The notes beneath the pieces were generated by a model. It made no database searches. It saw only the letters and a program-made list of their open reading frames with translations, and was not told the origin of the DNA. A stretch of 64,000 bases of DNA from JBDRMV01 sp043825615 (GTDB lineage Bacteria > CG03): assembly GCA_043825615.1 (NCBI GenBank), contig JBDRRS010000013.1, positions 62,001-126,000 on the forward strand, read 5' to 3'. Within the stretch, counting starts at the first letter, position 1. The number at the start of each line of letters is the position of its first letter. Positions 45,160 to 53,861 of this stretch are shown here, in pieces. The translations under genes and the position numbers were made by a program.

Positions 45160-45390
45160 TTACGAATAGTGCATAGCGTACTTGCTCAACAATTCGCGTA
45201 TCATTTTTTGATACTTGGTATGATATTGCCTTGCCACACGCTTGAAAAAATTTACATCTGTTTCCTTCAGGTGGATGGTAACCTTCACGGTTTCTTCCGG
45301 CGCAACCAATTCATTAGGCGGGGGCAGAAAATCTTTAATCCTGGTTAGTTTTCCAAAAGCCCTATCCTTATCAACCGCTTTCTTTTTCAT
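45160..45390 (-). CDS. brnA: BrnA-like antitoxin
   Basis: A 76-residue protein starting MKKKAVDKDRAFGKLTRIKD with a CopG/ribbon-helix-helix type C-terminus (VKVTIHLKETDVNFFKRVAR). The ATG is preceded by GGAGG and lies inside the end of brnT (20-base overlap). In BrnTA pairs this protein neutralises BrnT and represses the operon. Confidence 0.85.
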   Translation of the reverse strand: MKKKAVDKDRAFGKLTRIKDFLPPPNELVAPEETVKVTIHLKETDVNFFKRVARQYHTKYQKMIRELLSKYAMHYS

Positions 45391-45658
45391 AGTACTCCGC
45401 CTCCTTTCTCCAATATCCGGCGCCAAATATCCTGATTTTACCGCGCCGGCAAGTAAATCTAACTGTTAAAATTTTACCTTGGACTTTACCAATGCAGAAA
45501 AACCTTTTCTCTTTTTTGCTGTGCTTTTCATCTATGTAAATCTTCCTTTCTGTATCCTTAAATACCCTGGTGGCCATAGAAAAATCAACGCCGTGCTTGC
45601 GAACATTGCTTATCTCTTTTTCATTATTCCATATAAAACTGCCAAATTTTTTATCCAT
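45371..45658 (-). CDS. brnT: BrnT-family ribonuclease toxin
   Basis: The protein (95 aa from the chosen Met) has the BrnT pattern FIWNNEKEISNVRKHGVDFS, ATRVFKDTERKIYIDEKHSK and a C-terminal RIFGAGYWRKEAEYYE. An upstream ATG at 45682 lies within the promoter -10 box, so the Met at 45658 is chosen; its transcript would have a very short leader. BrnT blocks growth by cutting RNA. Confidence 0.88.
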   Translation of the reverse strand: MDKKFGSFIWNNEKEISNVRKHGVDFSMATRVFKDTERKIYIDEKHSKKEKRFFCIGKVQGKILTVRFTCRRGKIRIFGAGYWRKEAEYYEKESG

Positions 45659-45673
45659 ACTTTTGTCAGTATA

Positions 45674-45701
45674 ATTATACATAAATAATTTGAAATATCA
45701 A
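45674..45701 (-). promoter_or_regulatory. Promoter of brnTA
   Basis: On the minus strand TTGATA (45701-45696), 16-base spacer, TATAAT (45679-45674). The start point would be only about 8-10 bases before the brnT ATG at 45658. Confidence 0.65.
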
Positions 45702-45937
45702 GGGTTTCTCCCTCCAAGGTATAAAGCTTTTTGGCAGTTAAAATATTGTTACAGGTTTCAACAAAAAGAGTAAAATACCTTTCCCAAAAAATATGTCACG
45801 AAAGCATTCTGTCCGCCGTAGCTTCAGCGAAGGAGGGTCATCCCCTGGCACCATCACTGCCAATAAATATAAAAACAGGCTAAAATATATAATGCAGACA
45901 GAACTTACCTGTGAATTGTATACAGGAGGTATTAAAA

Positions 45938-46777
45938 ATGAATGTAAAAGAAACGGTAGAGAAATTTCTGAACTATGAAAGGGAGCAATCGGTAGCACAC
46001 ACAGTAGCAAATTACAAAAGTATTCTTTTTCCTTTCTTGAATTTTTTTGAGGAAAAAGACGTTGAGAACCTTACTCCTGAAGATGTCTTCTCTTTTCTAA
46101 GCCAACGCACGGATAAGTGCAATAAGACAACTAAGCATGTAAGATTTACTCAACTTAAAGCGTTCTTCAACTTTTGTAAAGGTGGTCTTGGGTTGAGTAT
46201 TGTGAATCCCTGTAGCAGTTCACTTTTTGCTATGGCGTATAGATCACCCAAACTAACTCTGTGCGAGACTATTGCAAAAGAAGTGATTGATGAGCTTATC
46301 TTCAGAACTGTGAAATTGAGGAACAGACTTCTTTTAGAAATCCAGGCAAGAAGTGGATTGCGGGTTGGTGAAGTTTTAAAACTTAGACCAAGAGACATTG
46401 AGGGGAGGAAAATCACTCTGATTTCACCAAAAAGTGGGCGTGAATTTGAGACTGCATTCTTGCCCAAAGGTGTTAGTGAAAGATTGAATACATATGTTGA
46501 GGAAGAAAAGATACAACCAGATGTGAGAATCTTTCCTTTTACTTATTCCTGCGCAAGGAGTATTGTGCGAAAGGCCGGGGAACTTGTTGGGATTCACCTA
46601 AGACCACACGATTTAAGAAGACACTCCGCAACTTATGCGAGTAGGAATGGAGTCCCTCTCGAAGTTGTCTCAAAAGTAATCCTCCGTCATCAAGATTTAA
46701 GAACCAGTCAGCTTTATCTTGGTAAAGTCAGTGATGATGAAGCACTCCATTGGATTGATACTTTACATAGTGTCTAA
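45938..46777 (+). CDS. Tyrosine recombinase/integrase
   Basis: A 279-residue site-specific recombinase. The N-terminal SAM-like DNA-binding domain is about residues 1-90. The catalytic domain has Arg in IQARSGLRVGEVLKLRPRD, HxxR in RPHDLRRHSATYAS, His in ILRHQDLRTSQ and the Tyr nucleophile in LYLGKVS. AGGAGG is 8 bases before the ATG. The extra loop typical of integron IntI is absent, so it is Xer/phage-like. It probably mobilised part of this island. Confidence 0.92.
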   Translation: MNVKETVEKFLNYEREQSVAHTVANYKSILFPFLNFFEEKDVENLTPEDVFSFLSQRTDKCNKTTKHVRFTQLKAFFNFCKGGLGLSIVNPCSSSLFAMAYRSPKLTLCETIAKEVIDELIFRTVKLRNRLLLEIQARSGLRVGEVLKLRPRDIEGRKITLISPKSGREFETAFLPKGVSERLNTYVEEEKIQPDVRIFPFTYSCARSIVRKAGELVGIHLRPHDLRRHSATYASRNGVPLEVVSKVILRHQDLRTSQLYLGKVSDDEALHWIDTLHSV

Positions 46778-46890
46778 TTCTCGGTAACAAATAGCACAAT
46801 ATCTATTATGATCCGGGCACCGCCTATCTATATCTATTGGCCTGTATTCTCCAAGTTAACGGGTAATGAAAAATCAAGGACGTCATGTTT

Positions 46891-47265
46891 TTACATTTGT
46901 GTTAGTTTATCAAGAACAGTTATAAGTTCGCTGAGTTCAAAAGGTTTGTGCAGATAATCAACAGCGCCTAATTTCATAGCAGTTTCTCTTTTATCTTCAT
47001 CAATAAGTCCTGTCATCATTATTGCTACGATGTCCGGCTTGATTTCTTTGAGAGCTTTCAATGTGTCAAGGCCATCCATTTCAGGCATCAAAATATCAGT
47101 AAAAACAACATCAAAATTTTCTTCCTTTAGTTTTTTGATTGCTTCTTTACCACTTTTGACAATACTAACCTGATATTTTCCCTTATACATTCGTTCAAAT
47201 ATTGTCTTGAATAACGACCTTATTGTTTCTTCGTCGTCAACTACTAATATTTTTTTAATTTCCAT
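46891..47265 (-). CDS. Single-domain response regulator
   Basis: A 124-residue CheY-like receiver: acidic pair in ILVVDDEETIRS, phospho-acceptor Asp57 in VVFTDILMPEMDG, Thr in AIMMTGL and Lys in DYLHKPF. It has no output domain, so it must act by binding a partner. It overlaps the 3' end of the kinase gene by 11 bases and is therefore its cognate partner. Confidence 0.93.
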   Translation of the reverse strand: MEIKKILVVDDEETIRSLFKTIFERMYKGKYQVSIVKSGKEAIKKLKEENFDVVFTDILMPEMDGLDTLKALKEIKPDIVAIMMTGLIDEDKRETAMKLGAVDYLHKPFELSELITVLDKLTQM

Positions 47266-49354
47266 TGTCTTTTGCAGGTAATATTATAGTGAAAGTTGTG
47301 CCTTTTCCTTCTTCACTCTGGACATCAATTGTACCCTTATGTTTTTCTATAATTCCATAACTCACTGACAAACCTAATCCGGTGCCTTTGCCTACAGGCT
47401 TTGTGGTTACAAAAGGATCAAATATCTTGGCAATCATCTCTTTGGGGATACCACTGCCGGTATCTTTAAATTGAACCTCAACCACTTTGTCTCCTTTACA
47501 AAATGGATCAGTTCTTCGCTTTAATTCTTCTTTTACTGTATAAGAAGTGGTACTGATAAATAATCTACCTCCATCTGACATAGCATCACAAGCATTGTTT
47601 AAGATATTGATAAACACTTGCTGTAACTGTGGAGCATTTGCCATTGTGGAAGGGATATCCGGAGCAAGATTTTTTATGATTTTAATATTTGCAAGTTCCA
47701 CCTGGTGACTAATCAGAATTAAGGTGTCTTCAACTACCTTATTTATATTCGCAGGGTGAAAAGCAAACGCTTCCTGCCGCGAAAATTTTAGAAGATTTGC
47801 CACAATTGCCTTACATCTTCTTGCTGCCTGAAGAATTGACTCTATGTTTTCTCGGTTGGGATCATCTTCAGGCAGGATAGTTGACAATAATGAGGATACC
47901 CCAAGAATTCCTCCCAGAGGATTATTCAGTTCATGAGCAACGCCGCCGGCCATTATTCCGAGTGAGGACATCTTCTCTGCCTGTACCAATTGCGCCTGAG
48001 TGGTTTTTAAGTCATCATATGCATTTCTTAACTCTGTGGTTCGCTCCTCAACTCTTTTCTCAAGTTCGGCTCTCGCCTCTTCTAAGGCCATGGTTCTAGC
48101 CTCACCTGCTGCTGCTGCTGCTGCTGCTGCTGCAAATTCCTTTTCCTTTTGCTGTAATTTCAGTATTTCCCGCATATCTTTGGCTACACCAACAATACCT
48201 ACTAAATTGCCCTCTTTATCTTTCATCACCGACCCGGAAAAACTCACCGGGATATTTTCTCCATTTTTTGTCCTGTATGCCATATCATAATCACGCACCG
48301 AACCTTCCTTTAATAACTTTTCCCACCTCGTGCCTTTGAACAGCGTATCTTCTTCTTCTTCTTCTTCTTCTTCTTCTTCTGCAAAAAGTATTCCCACAGG
48401 CTGACCGATTAGTTCTTTTTCCTCATATCCTAAAAGTTCACCCGTTACTCTGTTAATTGTTCTTATGGTCGCATCAGGGTTTACAACAATTAAGGTATCA
48501 ATCATTGATTTGATTATATTATCCGTATAATCTCTGGCTCCGATTAATTCATTTTTGGACTTACTTAAATCTTCAATCATTTGTCTGAAACTTGCTGCCA
48601 GGTCACCAATCTCATCATTTGACTTAATATCTGTTTTGATATCTAATTTGCCCTTTCCTACTTCTATTGCTGCAATCTGTAATCTCAAGATTGGGTACAC
48701 TATTGCCCGGGAGACTACAAATAATACAATTGCACTTACCAAGATAGAGAATACGAATAAAATCCAGAGAAAAGTTATGGTTACATCATAGTTTCTATCG
48801 CTGTCCTTTTTTGCTTTGGTCAGTTCGCTATCATTTCTGACGACTATCTTAGTCATTTCAGCATATAATTTCTCAAAGGAAACCCTTCCCTGTCCTTTAG
48901 AAAGTTCACTTGCCTTGATATAACTGCCCTCACGGCTAAGTCTTTGCACTTCTATATCGATTTTCTTCCAGTAATCATAAAGTTCTCTAAAGTTAGCGAT
49001 ACCCTCTTTCCCTTCAGGAGTAATGATCTTTTCTAACTTACTAAGTTTCTTATTCATCTCGGATTCGTATTCTTTGATGTTCGCCGTGAATTGATCCATT
49101 TCTTCGACTTTATGTTCCAATATTAATTGTTTCTCTGCGCGGTGTATCTTTATGATATCCTGCTGAATCTGGGCACTCAATAACTGCCTGGGGGAGACAA
49201 TATCCACAATATTATTCAACTTCGTATTTATCATACCCATGCGCTGAATCCCTACTGAAGTATCTATAAGCAGAATCAGAATTACTATACTAAAGGCAAG
49301 TCCTAACTTTGATTTTATACTGAACCTATTTTTTCTTAAGCTTTGAGATTTCAT
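47255..49354 (-). CDS. Membrane sensor histidine kinase with homopolymeric tracts
   Basis: The 699-residue kinase has TM1 (about 17-34), a four-helix-bundle sensor (40-190), TM2 (194-216), HAMP (216-268), PAS (275-395), a coiled coil, HisKA with phospho-His474 in GGVAHELNNPLGG, and an HATPase with NILNNACDAM, DTGSGIP and GTGLGLSVSYG. Ten Glu (326-335) interrupt the PAS domain and nine Ala (408-416) lie in the PAS-HisKA linker, coded by pure trinucleotide repeats. The ATG is 3 bases after the stop of a leader ORF that reads through a 4-bp repeat. The response regulator overlaps its end. Confidence 0.93.
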   Translation of the reverse strand: MKSQSLRKNRFSIKSKLGLAFSIVILILLIDTSVGIQRMGMINTKLNNIVDIVSPRQLLSAQIQQDIIKIHRAEKQLILEHKVEEMDQFTANIKEYESEMNKKLSKLEKIITPEGKEGIANFRELYDYWKKIDIEVQRLSREGSYIKASELSKGQGRVSFEKLYAEMTKIVVRNDSELTKAKKDSDRNYDVTITFLWILFVFSILVSAIVLFVVSRAIVYPILRLQIAAIEVGKGKLDIKTDIKSNDEIGDLAASFRQMIEDLSKSKNELIGARDYTDNIIKSMIDTLIVVNPDATIRTINRVTGELLGYEEKELIGQPVGILFAEEEEEEEEEEDTLFKGTRWEKLLKEGSVRDYDMAYRTKNGENIPVSFSGSVMKDKEGNLVGIVGVAKDMREILKLQQKEKEFAAAAAAAAAGEARTMALEEARAELEKRVEERTTELRNAYDDLKTTQAQLVQAEKMSSLGIMAGGVAHELNNPLGGILGVSSLLSTILPEDDPNRENIESILQAARRCKAIVANLLKFSRQEAFAFHPANINKVVEDTLILISHQVELANIKIIKNLAPDIPSTMANAPQLQQVFINILNNACDAMSDGGRLFISTTSYTVKEELKRRTDPFCKGDKVVEVQFKDTGSGIPKEMIAKIFDPFVTTKPVGKGTGLGLSVSYGIIEKHKGTIDVQSEEGKGTTFTIILPAKDNGN
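48106..48132 (-). repeat. (GCA)9 trinucleotide tract in kinase gene
   Basis: Nine pure CTG units (plus strand) encode Ala408-416 in the linker before HisKA. Unit gain or loss changes linker length without changing frame. Confidence 0.9.
48348..48380 (-). repeat. (GAA)n trinucleotide tract in kinase gene
   Basis: Eleven pure TCT units (plus strand) encode the Glu326-335 run inside the PAS domain. Confidence 0.9.
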
Positions 49355-49357
49355 CTC

Positions 49358-49573
<216 letters not shown>

Positions 49574-49582
49574 ATCAGTGTT

Positions 49583-49610
49583 ATTTTACAAAAAATGAAT
49601 GATTTATCAA
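49583..49610 (-). promoter_or_regulatory. Promoter of leader ORF and kinase
   Basis: On the minus strand TTGATA (49610-49605), 16-base spacer, TAAAAT (49588-49583). Transcription would start near 49576, nearly at the leader ATG. Confidence 0.6.
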
Positions 49611-49613
49611 ACT

Positions 49614-50861
49614 TCATGGGCTTACCTTGTTGCATTTTGGCGGGGCGCCAAAAGTTGAGCAGAATAATTTATATAATCTTTTTTCTTCTTTCTTCCAATC
49701 TTTATGAAAAACAATATATCTGAAAAGACATCTGTTATCTTTGAGAATTTCCCTTATCTTTCCATTTTTGCCTTTTGCTCTTGAATGTTCTTTTAATCTT
49801 TTTCTTAAATTCTGGGCGCTGCCAATATAGAAAACTCCTGTTTTGTCATTCTCATATTCTATTTCCTTATTTGCCGAATGGAGCTCATAAACTCCCGAAT
49901 TTTCTACCGCATTACTATCAATTGAGGAAAATGTAAGCGGATATGGGCAAGAGAAATTTTCTCCAAATGGTGGATAGGTGTAGTTATGTACTCTTTTCCG
50001 GGAAGATGGAATCCCTAATTCTTTCCTGTAAAAACCTATTGAACGTTTAGAAACCGAAATACCGTAAGCAACTTTTAATTTGTCTTTTAACTCTCCATCG
50101 CTATAAGTTTTTAATATTTTTCCCGATTTTAAATCCTGTCTCTCTCCATTAAGAATCTCTTTAACAAATCTTTTCACTGTCTCTTTTCTTTTATGAAAGA
50201 AAAATTTTAGAGGGAGTTCTTTACCCTGAGGAGTAATAAGCGATTTACCTTTAGCAATCCTTGAAATCCAGCCCTCACTAATTTTTAATGGAGCAGACCC
50301 TGTTAGAATCGAGAAGTTGTTCGCCTTTAACGGGGTAAATGAACTAATCTGTATAGATAAATCTCTCAGGGTCAAGGGTTTTAACTCAAAATCATCTGCT
50401 GTGAGAAAGTAATCCTTTTGTAATGCTGTTATTCCATTGAGTATCCGGTGCGTAAACTCATTTCTGGTATTAATATGTCTCAGTTTCCAAAGCAGGAGGT
50501 GAATTTGGTAATTTTCCTGGTCGGTTGATCTGTTATCTAAGATAAATAATCTTTCGCTATCTATCATGTATTTCTTAGCAAACCCGGCCCGGGGATATCT
50601 GATAGAAAAAGAACCCTGGTCATTAGTTATTTCAGCTAAAACATTGTTAGATCTAACTTCTGCCGTCTTTTTTGACTCTAAAGCAGCTACTTCTTTTACA
50701 GTTATAATATTATTTTCCATAAGTCTACAAAAAAGAGGGCAACTTTCTACTGTTTCAATATACTTCTCAAATCTATCAAGCGATAGTTCCAAGAAATTGG
50801 AAAGAATGATTTTTCCAATAAGCTTTGCCTGTTTAGGGGACCATCTTTTTCCAATTCGCAC
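49614..50861 (-). CDS. Sigma-54-like protein fused to GIY-YIG nuclease domain
   Basis: Residues 1-100 are unlike the Gln-rich activator region I of RpoN. Residues 110-220 match the sigma-54 core/HTH region (LLLWKLRHINTRNEFTHRIL, QKDYFLTADDFELKPLTLRD, ISRIAKGKSLITPQGKELPL). Residues 252-290 match the RpoN-box region (TYSDGELKDKL ... SKRSIGFYRKELGIPSSRKR; box at 271-280, usually ARRTVAKYRE). About 15 extra residues interrupt the HTH (175-192). Residues 323-415 form a GIY-YIG nuclease: GVY 323-325, YIG 345-347, Arg355, Glu392/393, Asn411. It precedes the leader ORF-kinase-regulator genes on the same strand. Function unknown; a DNA-targeting nuclease or atypical sigma factor are both possible. 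Confidence 0.85.
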   Translation of the reverse strand: MRIGKRWSPKQAKLIGKIILSNFLELSLDRFEKYIETVESCPLFCRLMENNIITVKEVAALESKKTAEVRSNNVLAEITNDQGSFSIRYPRAGFAKKYMIDSERLFILDNRSTDQENYQIHLLLWKLRHINTRNEFTHRILNGITALQKDYFLTADDFELKPLTLRDLSIQISSFTPLKANNFSILTGSAPLKISEGWISRIAKGKSLITPQGKELPLKFFFHKRKETVKRFVKEILNGERQDLKSGKILKTYSDGELKDKLKVAYGISVSKRSIGFYRKELGIPSSRKRVHNYTYPPFGENFSCPYPLTFSSIDSNAVENSGVYELHSANKEIEYENDKTGVFYIGSAQNLRKRLKEHSRAKGKNGKIREILKDNRCLFRYIVFHKDWKKEEKRLYKLFCSTFGAPPKCNKVSP

Positions 50862-50901
50862 ATTGTCTTAGTTTCTTAATTCAACAAAATATGGCCTGGT
50901 T

Positions 50902-51000
50902 CCAACAGACACTCTTTAACATACCATATTTCTGTTGAAAGCTGTAAGTATAATTTGGTTTTTTGGGACACTCTACTTACAATTAGATGGTTTTTTTATT
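50902..51000 (+). repeat. Hairpin-plus-polyT element, copy 2
   Basis: TGTAAGTA (50943-50950) pairs perfectly with TACTTACA (50974-50981), followed by seven T at 50991-50997. A second hairpin, CAACAGA with TCTGTTG, lies upstream. The sequence resembles 28824-28905. It ends over the stop codon of the convergent DUF1844 gene. Terminator, small-RNA end or mobile repeat cannot be told apart. Confidence 0.5.
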
Positions 51001-51361
51001 TTTGGTCGGAGGGTTTTTGGTCTTCCTGTTTGGTGTCTTCTTTTTTCTCTTCTGCGGGAGATTCTTTTTTTTCGGAGGCGGGTTTTTCAGCGGGTTTGTC
51101 TTTTTTCTCCGTTTCTTCTTTTTCCTGTTCGGAAACGTAGTTGAGCTGCGCCTCGGCGAGCATATTGCCGAGCAGTTTTTCCTCTTCCTTATCCAGATTT
51201 CCCTCCGTTTTTCTTTTGAGCATTTCCAGAATGTCAATTGCCGCCTTCGCCTGCGGGAGATTTCTCTCTACCTTACCGGCGGCGGGGTTTGAGACCTTGC
51301 CGAGATTAATCATCACGGAACTCTGCATCATCAGAACAATCGTAAAAAATTCAGTATCCAT
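50996..51361 (-). CDS. DUF1844 domain protein
   Basis: A 121-residue protein whose first 80 residues match DUF1844 (FFTIVLMMQSSVMINLGKVS, then NPAAGKVERNLPQAKAAIDI and KRKTEGNLDKEEEKLL). The tail is a low-complexity Lys/Glu/Pro stretch. Function unknown; usually a small helical cytosolic protein. It is the last gene of the gltX-hisG-tsaB strand. Confidence 0.88.
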   Translation of the reverse strand: MDTEFFTIVLMMQSSVMINLGKVSNPAAGKVERNLPQAKAAIDILEMLKRKTEGNLDKEEEKLLGNMLAEAQLNYVSEQEKEETEKKDKPAEKPASEKKESPAEEKKEDTKQEDQKPSDQK

Positions 51362-51400
51362 TTAATCCTCCGTTTTCAAAAATCTTTCCTTGCTTTCATT

Positions 51401-51487
51401 TGCGAGCAAGCTCGCACGCTACAAGTGTTTTCGTCGGATAAATCCGACCGCTACAAATCCCCCTCTGGCCCCCTTTTTCAAAGGGGG
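51401..51487. repeat. REP-like hairpin pair
   Basis: Two units share CGCTACAA after a short hairpin: GCGAGCAAGCTCGC (51402-51415) and GTCGGATAAATCCGAC (51433-51448). A third hairpin, CCCCCTTTTTCAAAGGGGG, follows near 51469-51487. The layout is like REP elements of other bacteria. It lies between gltX and the DUF1844 gene. Confidence 0.6.
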
Positions 51488-51498
51488 TTAAGGAAATT

Positions 51499-52974
51499 TT
51501 ATTCCCCGAATTTTTCCACATAGCTGTCAATGCGTTTCAGGATTGTTTCCTGCCCGAGGAACTCGCACATTTCAAAAAGGGAAGGCCCGCGGCTGCGGCC
51601 GGAGACGGCCCAGCGAAGAGGATGAAAAACGTCTCTGGTTTTCAGACCTTCCTCTTTCGCAAACTGCCTAACGCGCTGCTCGATTCCGGACGCTTTAAAA
51701 TCTTTGATTTCTACGAGGGCCCCGCGGAGTTTCGCAAGAACCGGACAGGTTCCGGGCGCTTTTTCCGCAACTTCTTCTTCATATTCAAACTCATCCCTGA
51801 CCAGGAAACCTATTAACCCCGGTATATCCGTCAGTTTTTTTATTTTCTCCTTTTCAAGCGAGATTGCAGACGTGATTTTTTCCTCCGGGTAAACATCAAG
51901 ACCCGCTTCCTTCAGGAACCTGAAACTTCTCCTGTAAATGTCCTGCGGAGCAAGATTTTTTATGTGCTGCGCATTCAGCCAGAACAATTTATTGTTGTCA
52001 AAAATCGCTGAAGAGGAAGTGCATCTTGAAAGGGAGAATTTTGAAATAAGTTCTTCTCTCGTAAAAATGTTCTGGCTTTCAGCCGTTCCCCATCCAAGGA
52101 GCGCAAGGTAATTCACCATTGCCTCGCGGATAATACCCTCTTCCTCGTATTCAAGCAGTGAACGCGCCCCTGACCTTTTGGAAAGGCGGGACCCGTCGGT
52201 ATCGAGAATCATCGTAAGATGCGCAAAATTCGGTTTCTCCCATCCCAGCGCCTCGTAAAGAAGAACCTGCTTCGGCGTGTTTGAAATGTGGTCTTCGCCT
52301 CTTATGACATCCGTTATTTTCATCAGGTGGTCGTCAGCGACGCAGGCAAAATTATATGTAGGCGTGCCGTTTGACCTCATAATAATAAAATCGGTGACGG
52401 CATCCGGCATAACCGAAATTTCACCGCGGATTTTATCGTTAAATGTTATTTTTTTTTCGCCCGGCACCTTAAACCTTATAACCGGTTTGCGGCCTTTGGC
52501 TTGGAACTCTGCCCGCTCTTTTCGCGTGAGATTCCGGCAGAAACCGTCATAACCAAGCGGACCTCCGGACTCCTTTTTCTTTTTTCTTCTTTCTTCAAGT
52601 TCCTCCGGCGCGCAGAAGCAAAAATATGCATTCTCTTCCTCAAGCATTCTGTCGGCAAATTTCTGGTAAAAATTTTTTCTGAGCGTTTGAAAATACGGAC
52701 CGGCCGGACCCATTGACGTCATTTCCTCGACACCTTCGGCATTCCGGGCGATAAAAGGCCCCTCGTCCCAGGTAATTCCCATATATTTCAGGCCGTTTAT
52801 TATTGATTTGATTGAAGAGAGCGTCGAACGGATTTCATCGGTGTCCTCGATTCTCAGGATAAATTTACCGTTGCTGCCTCTGGCGTAAAGCCAGTTGTAA
52901 AGCGCAGTTCTTGCGCTTCCTATATGAAAATAACCCGTCGGGGACGGCGCAAAACGGACCCTGACTCCGCTCAC
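51499..52974 (-). CDS. gltX: Glutamyl-tRNA synthetase
   Basis: Class I synthetase of 491 residues with the HIGH-type motif in FAPSPTGYFHIGSARTALYN and the KMSKS-type motif SRLSKRSGARS. Compared with the usual spacing, about ten extra residues lie between DEGP and GPYFQ near residue 80. It starts with a four-base overlap with the hisG stop. Confidence 0.95.
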   Translation of the reverse strand: MSGVRVRFAPSPTGYFHIGSARTALYNWLYARGSNGKFILRIEDTDEIRSTLSSIKSIINGLKYMGITWDEGPFIARNAEGVEEMTSMGPAGPYFQTLRKNFYQKFADRMLEEENAYFCFCAPEELEERRKKKKESGGPLGYDGFCRNLTRKERAEFQAKGRKPVIRFKVPGEKKITFNDKIRGEISVMPDAVTDFIIMRSNGTPTYNFACVADDHLMKITDVIRGEDHISNTPKQVLLYEALGWEKPNFAHLTMILDTDGSRLSKRSGARSLLEYEEEGIIREAMVNYLALLGWGTAESQNIFTREELISKFSLSRCTSSSAIFDNNKLFWLNAQHIKNLAPQDIYRRSFRFLKEAGLDVYPEEKITSAISLEKEKIKKLTDIPGLIGFLVRDEFEYEEEVAEKAPGTCPVLAKLRGALVEIKDFKASGIEQRVRQFAKEEGLKTRDVFHPLRWAVSGRSRGPSLFEMCEFLGQETILKRIDSYVEKFGE

Positions 52975-53846
52975 CTTATGACTTTTGTCAGCGGATACTC
53001 TATAATGTCCGTGGCTCCGGCTTTTTTAAGGCGGGGAATTATTTCCCTGACTTTTTTCTCAGGCAGAACAACTTCCATTGCCATCCAGCCGGTATCTGAT
53101 AATTGTGAAATCGTCGGTTTCTTTCCTGCCGGAAGAATTTTTCTGAAATCATCAAGTTGCAAACTTTTAAGATTCCATTTAAGACCCACAACTCCCTCTG
53201 CCGTCAATGCCCCCTGTAACAGCATTGCTATGTCTTCCATCTTCTGCCTCTTCCACTTATCCGCGTAAGCGCGGGGACTGCAGATAAATCTCGTCGTGGA
53301 AGTCAGAACCTCGGCAATTACCCGCAAGCGGTTCTGCCTCAGCGATTCCCCCGTTTCCGTTAATTCAAAAATCGCATCGGCGAGCGTCCCGGCTTTTGTT
53401 TCGGTGGCGCCCCACGAAAAATCAATCTTCGCCTTTATGCCTTTCTTTAAAAGCCACTTTTTCAGGACATCCATCAGTTCCGTTGATATTCTTTTGCCGT
53501 TAAGCTGCTCTACGCGTTTTATTTTTGAGTCATCCGGCACGGCAAGCACCCATTTTGCAGGCAAACAAGAATTCTTTGAATAGTTGAGTTCGCAGATTTC
53601 CTTAACTTTCAGACCGCTTTCGCAAATCCAGTCAAAACCGGTCACACCGCAGTCAACGACTCCGTCCGTCACGTATTTCGCCATTTCCTGCGGCCTGATT
53701 AAAAGAACGTCCAGTTCTTCGTCGTCGCAGGACGGCTTGTACGAGCGCGACACCCGTGATATTTCAAATCCGGCTGACCTGAAAAGCGAAACCGTCGCTT
53801 CTTCCAAAGAACCCTTCGGGATTCCGATTTTTAAAATTTTTTTCAT
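52971..53846 (-). CDS. hisG: ATP phosphoribosyltransferase, long form
   Basis: First enzyme of histidine synthesis. The 291-residue protein starts LKIGIPKGSLEEATVSLF, has DCGVTGFDWICESG and the PRPP region ELTETGESLRQNRLRVI, and ends with the C-terminal regulatory domain of the long, HisZ-independent form (AMEVVLPEKKVREIIPRLKK). Histidine feedback is likely. No other his genes are nearby. Confidence 0.95.
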   Translation of the reverse strand: MKKILKIGIPKGSLEEATVSLFRSAGFEISRVSRSYKPSCDDEELDVLLIRPQEMAKYVTDGVVDCGVTGFDWICESGLKVKEICELNYSKNSCLPAKWVLAVPDDSKIKRVEQLNGKRISTELMDVLKKWLLKKGIKAKIDFSWGATETKAGTLADAIFELTETGESLRQNRLRVIAEVLTSTTRFICSPRAYADKWKRQKMEDIAMLLQGALTAEGVVGLKWNLKSLQLDDFRKILPAGKKPTISQLSDTGWMAMEVVLPEKKVREIIPRLKKAGATDIIEYPLTKVIR

Positions 53847-53861
53847 TTTGTTTTCTCCCCG

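Noticed and set aside
45938..46777. Recombinase as the integron integrase for the attC sites
   Set aside because: It lacks the IntI-specific extra loop between the second and third catalytic patches and no attI or cassette array adjoins it.
47255..49354. Chemotaxis receptor, because of the four-helix-bundle sensor and HAMP
   Set aside because: The C-terminal half is a HisKA/HATPase kinase, not a methyl-accepting signalling domain.
49614..50861. UvrC or homing endonuclease
   Set aside because: The GIY-YIG domain is C-terminal, and the rest matches sigma-54 regions, with no UvrB-binding, HhH or intron-encoded context.
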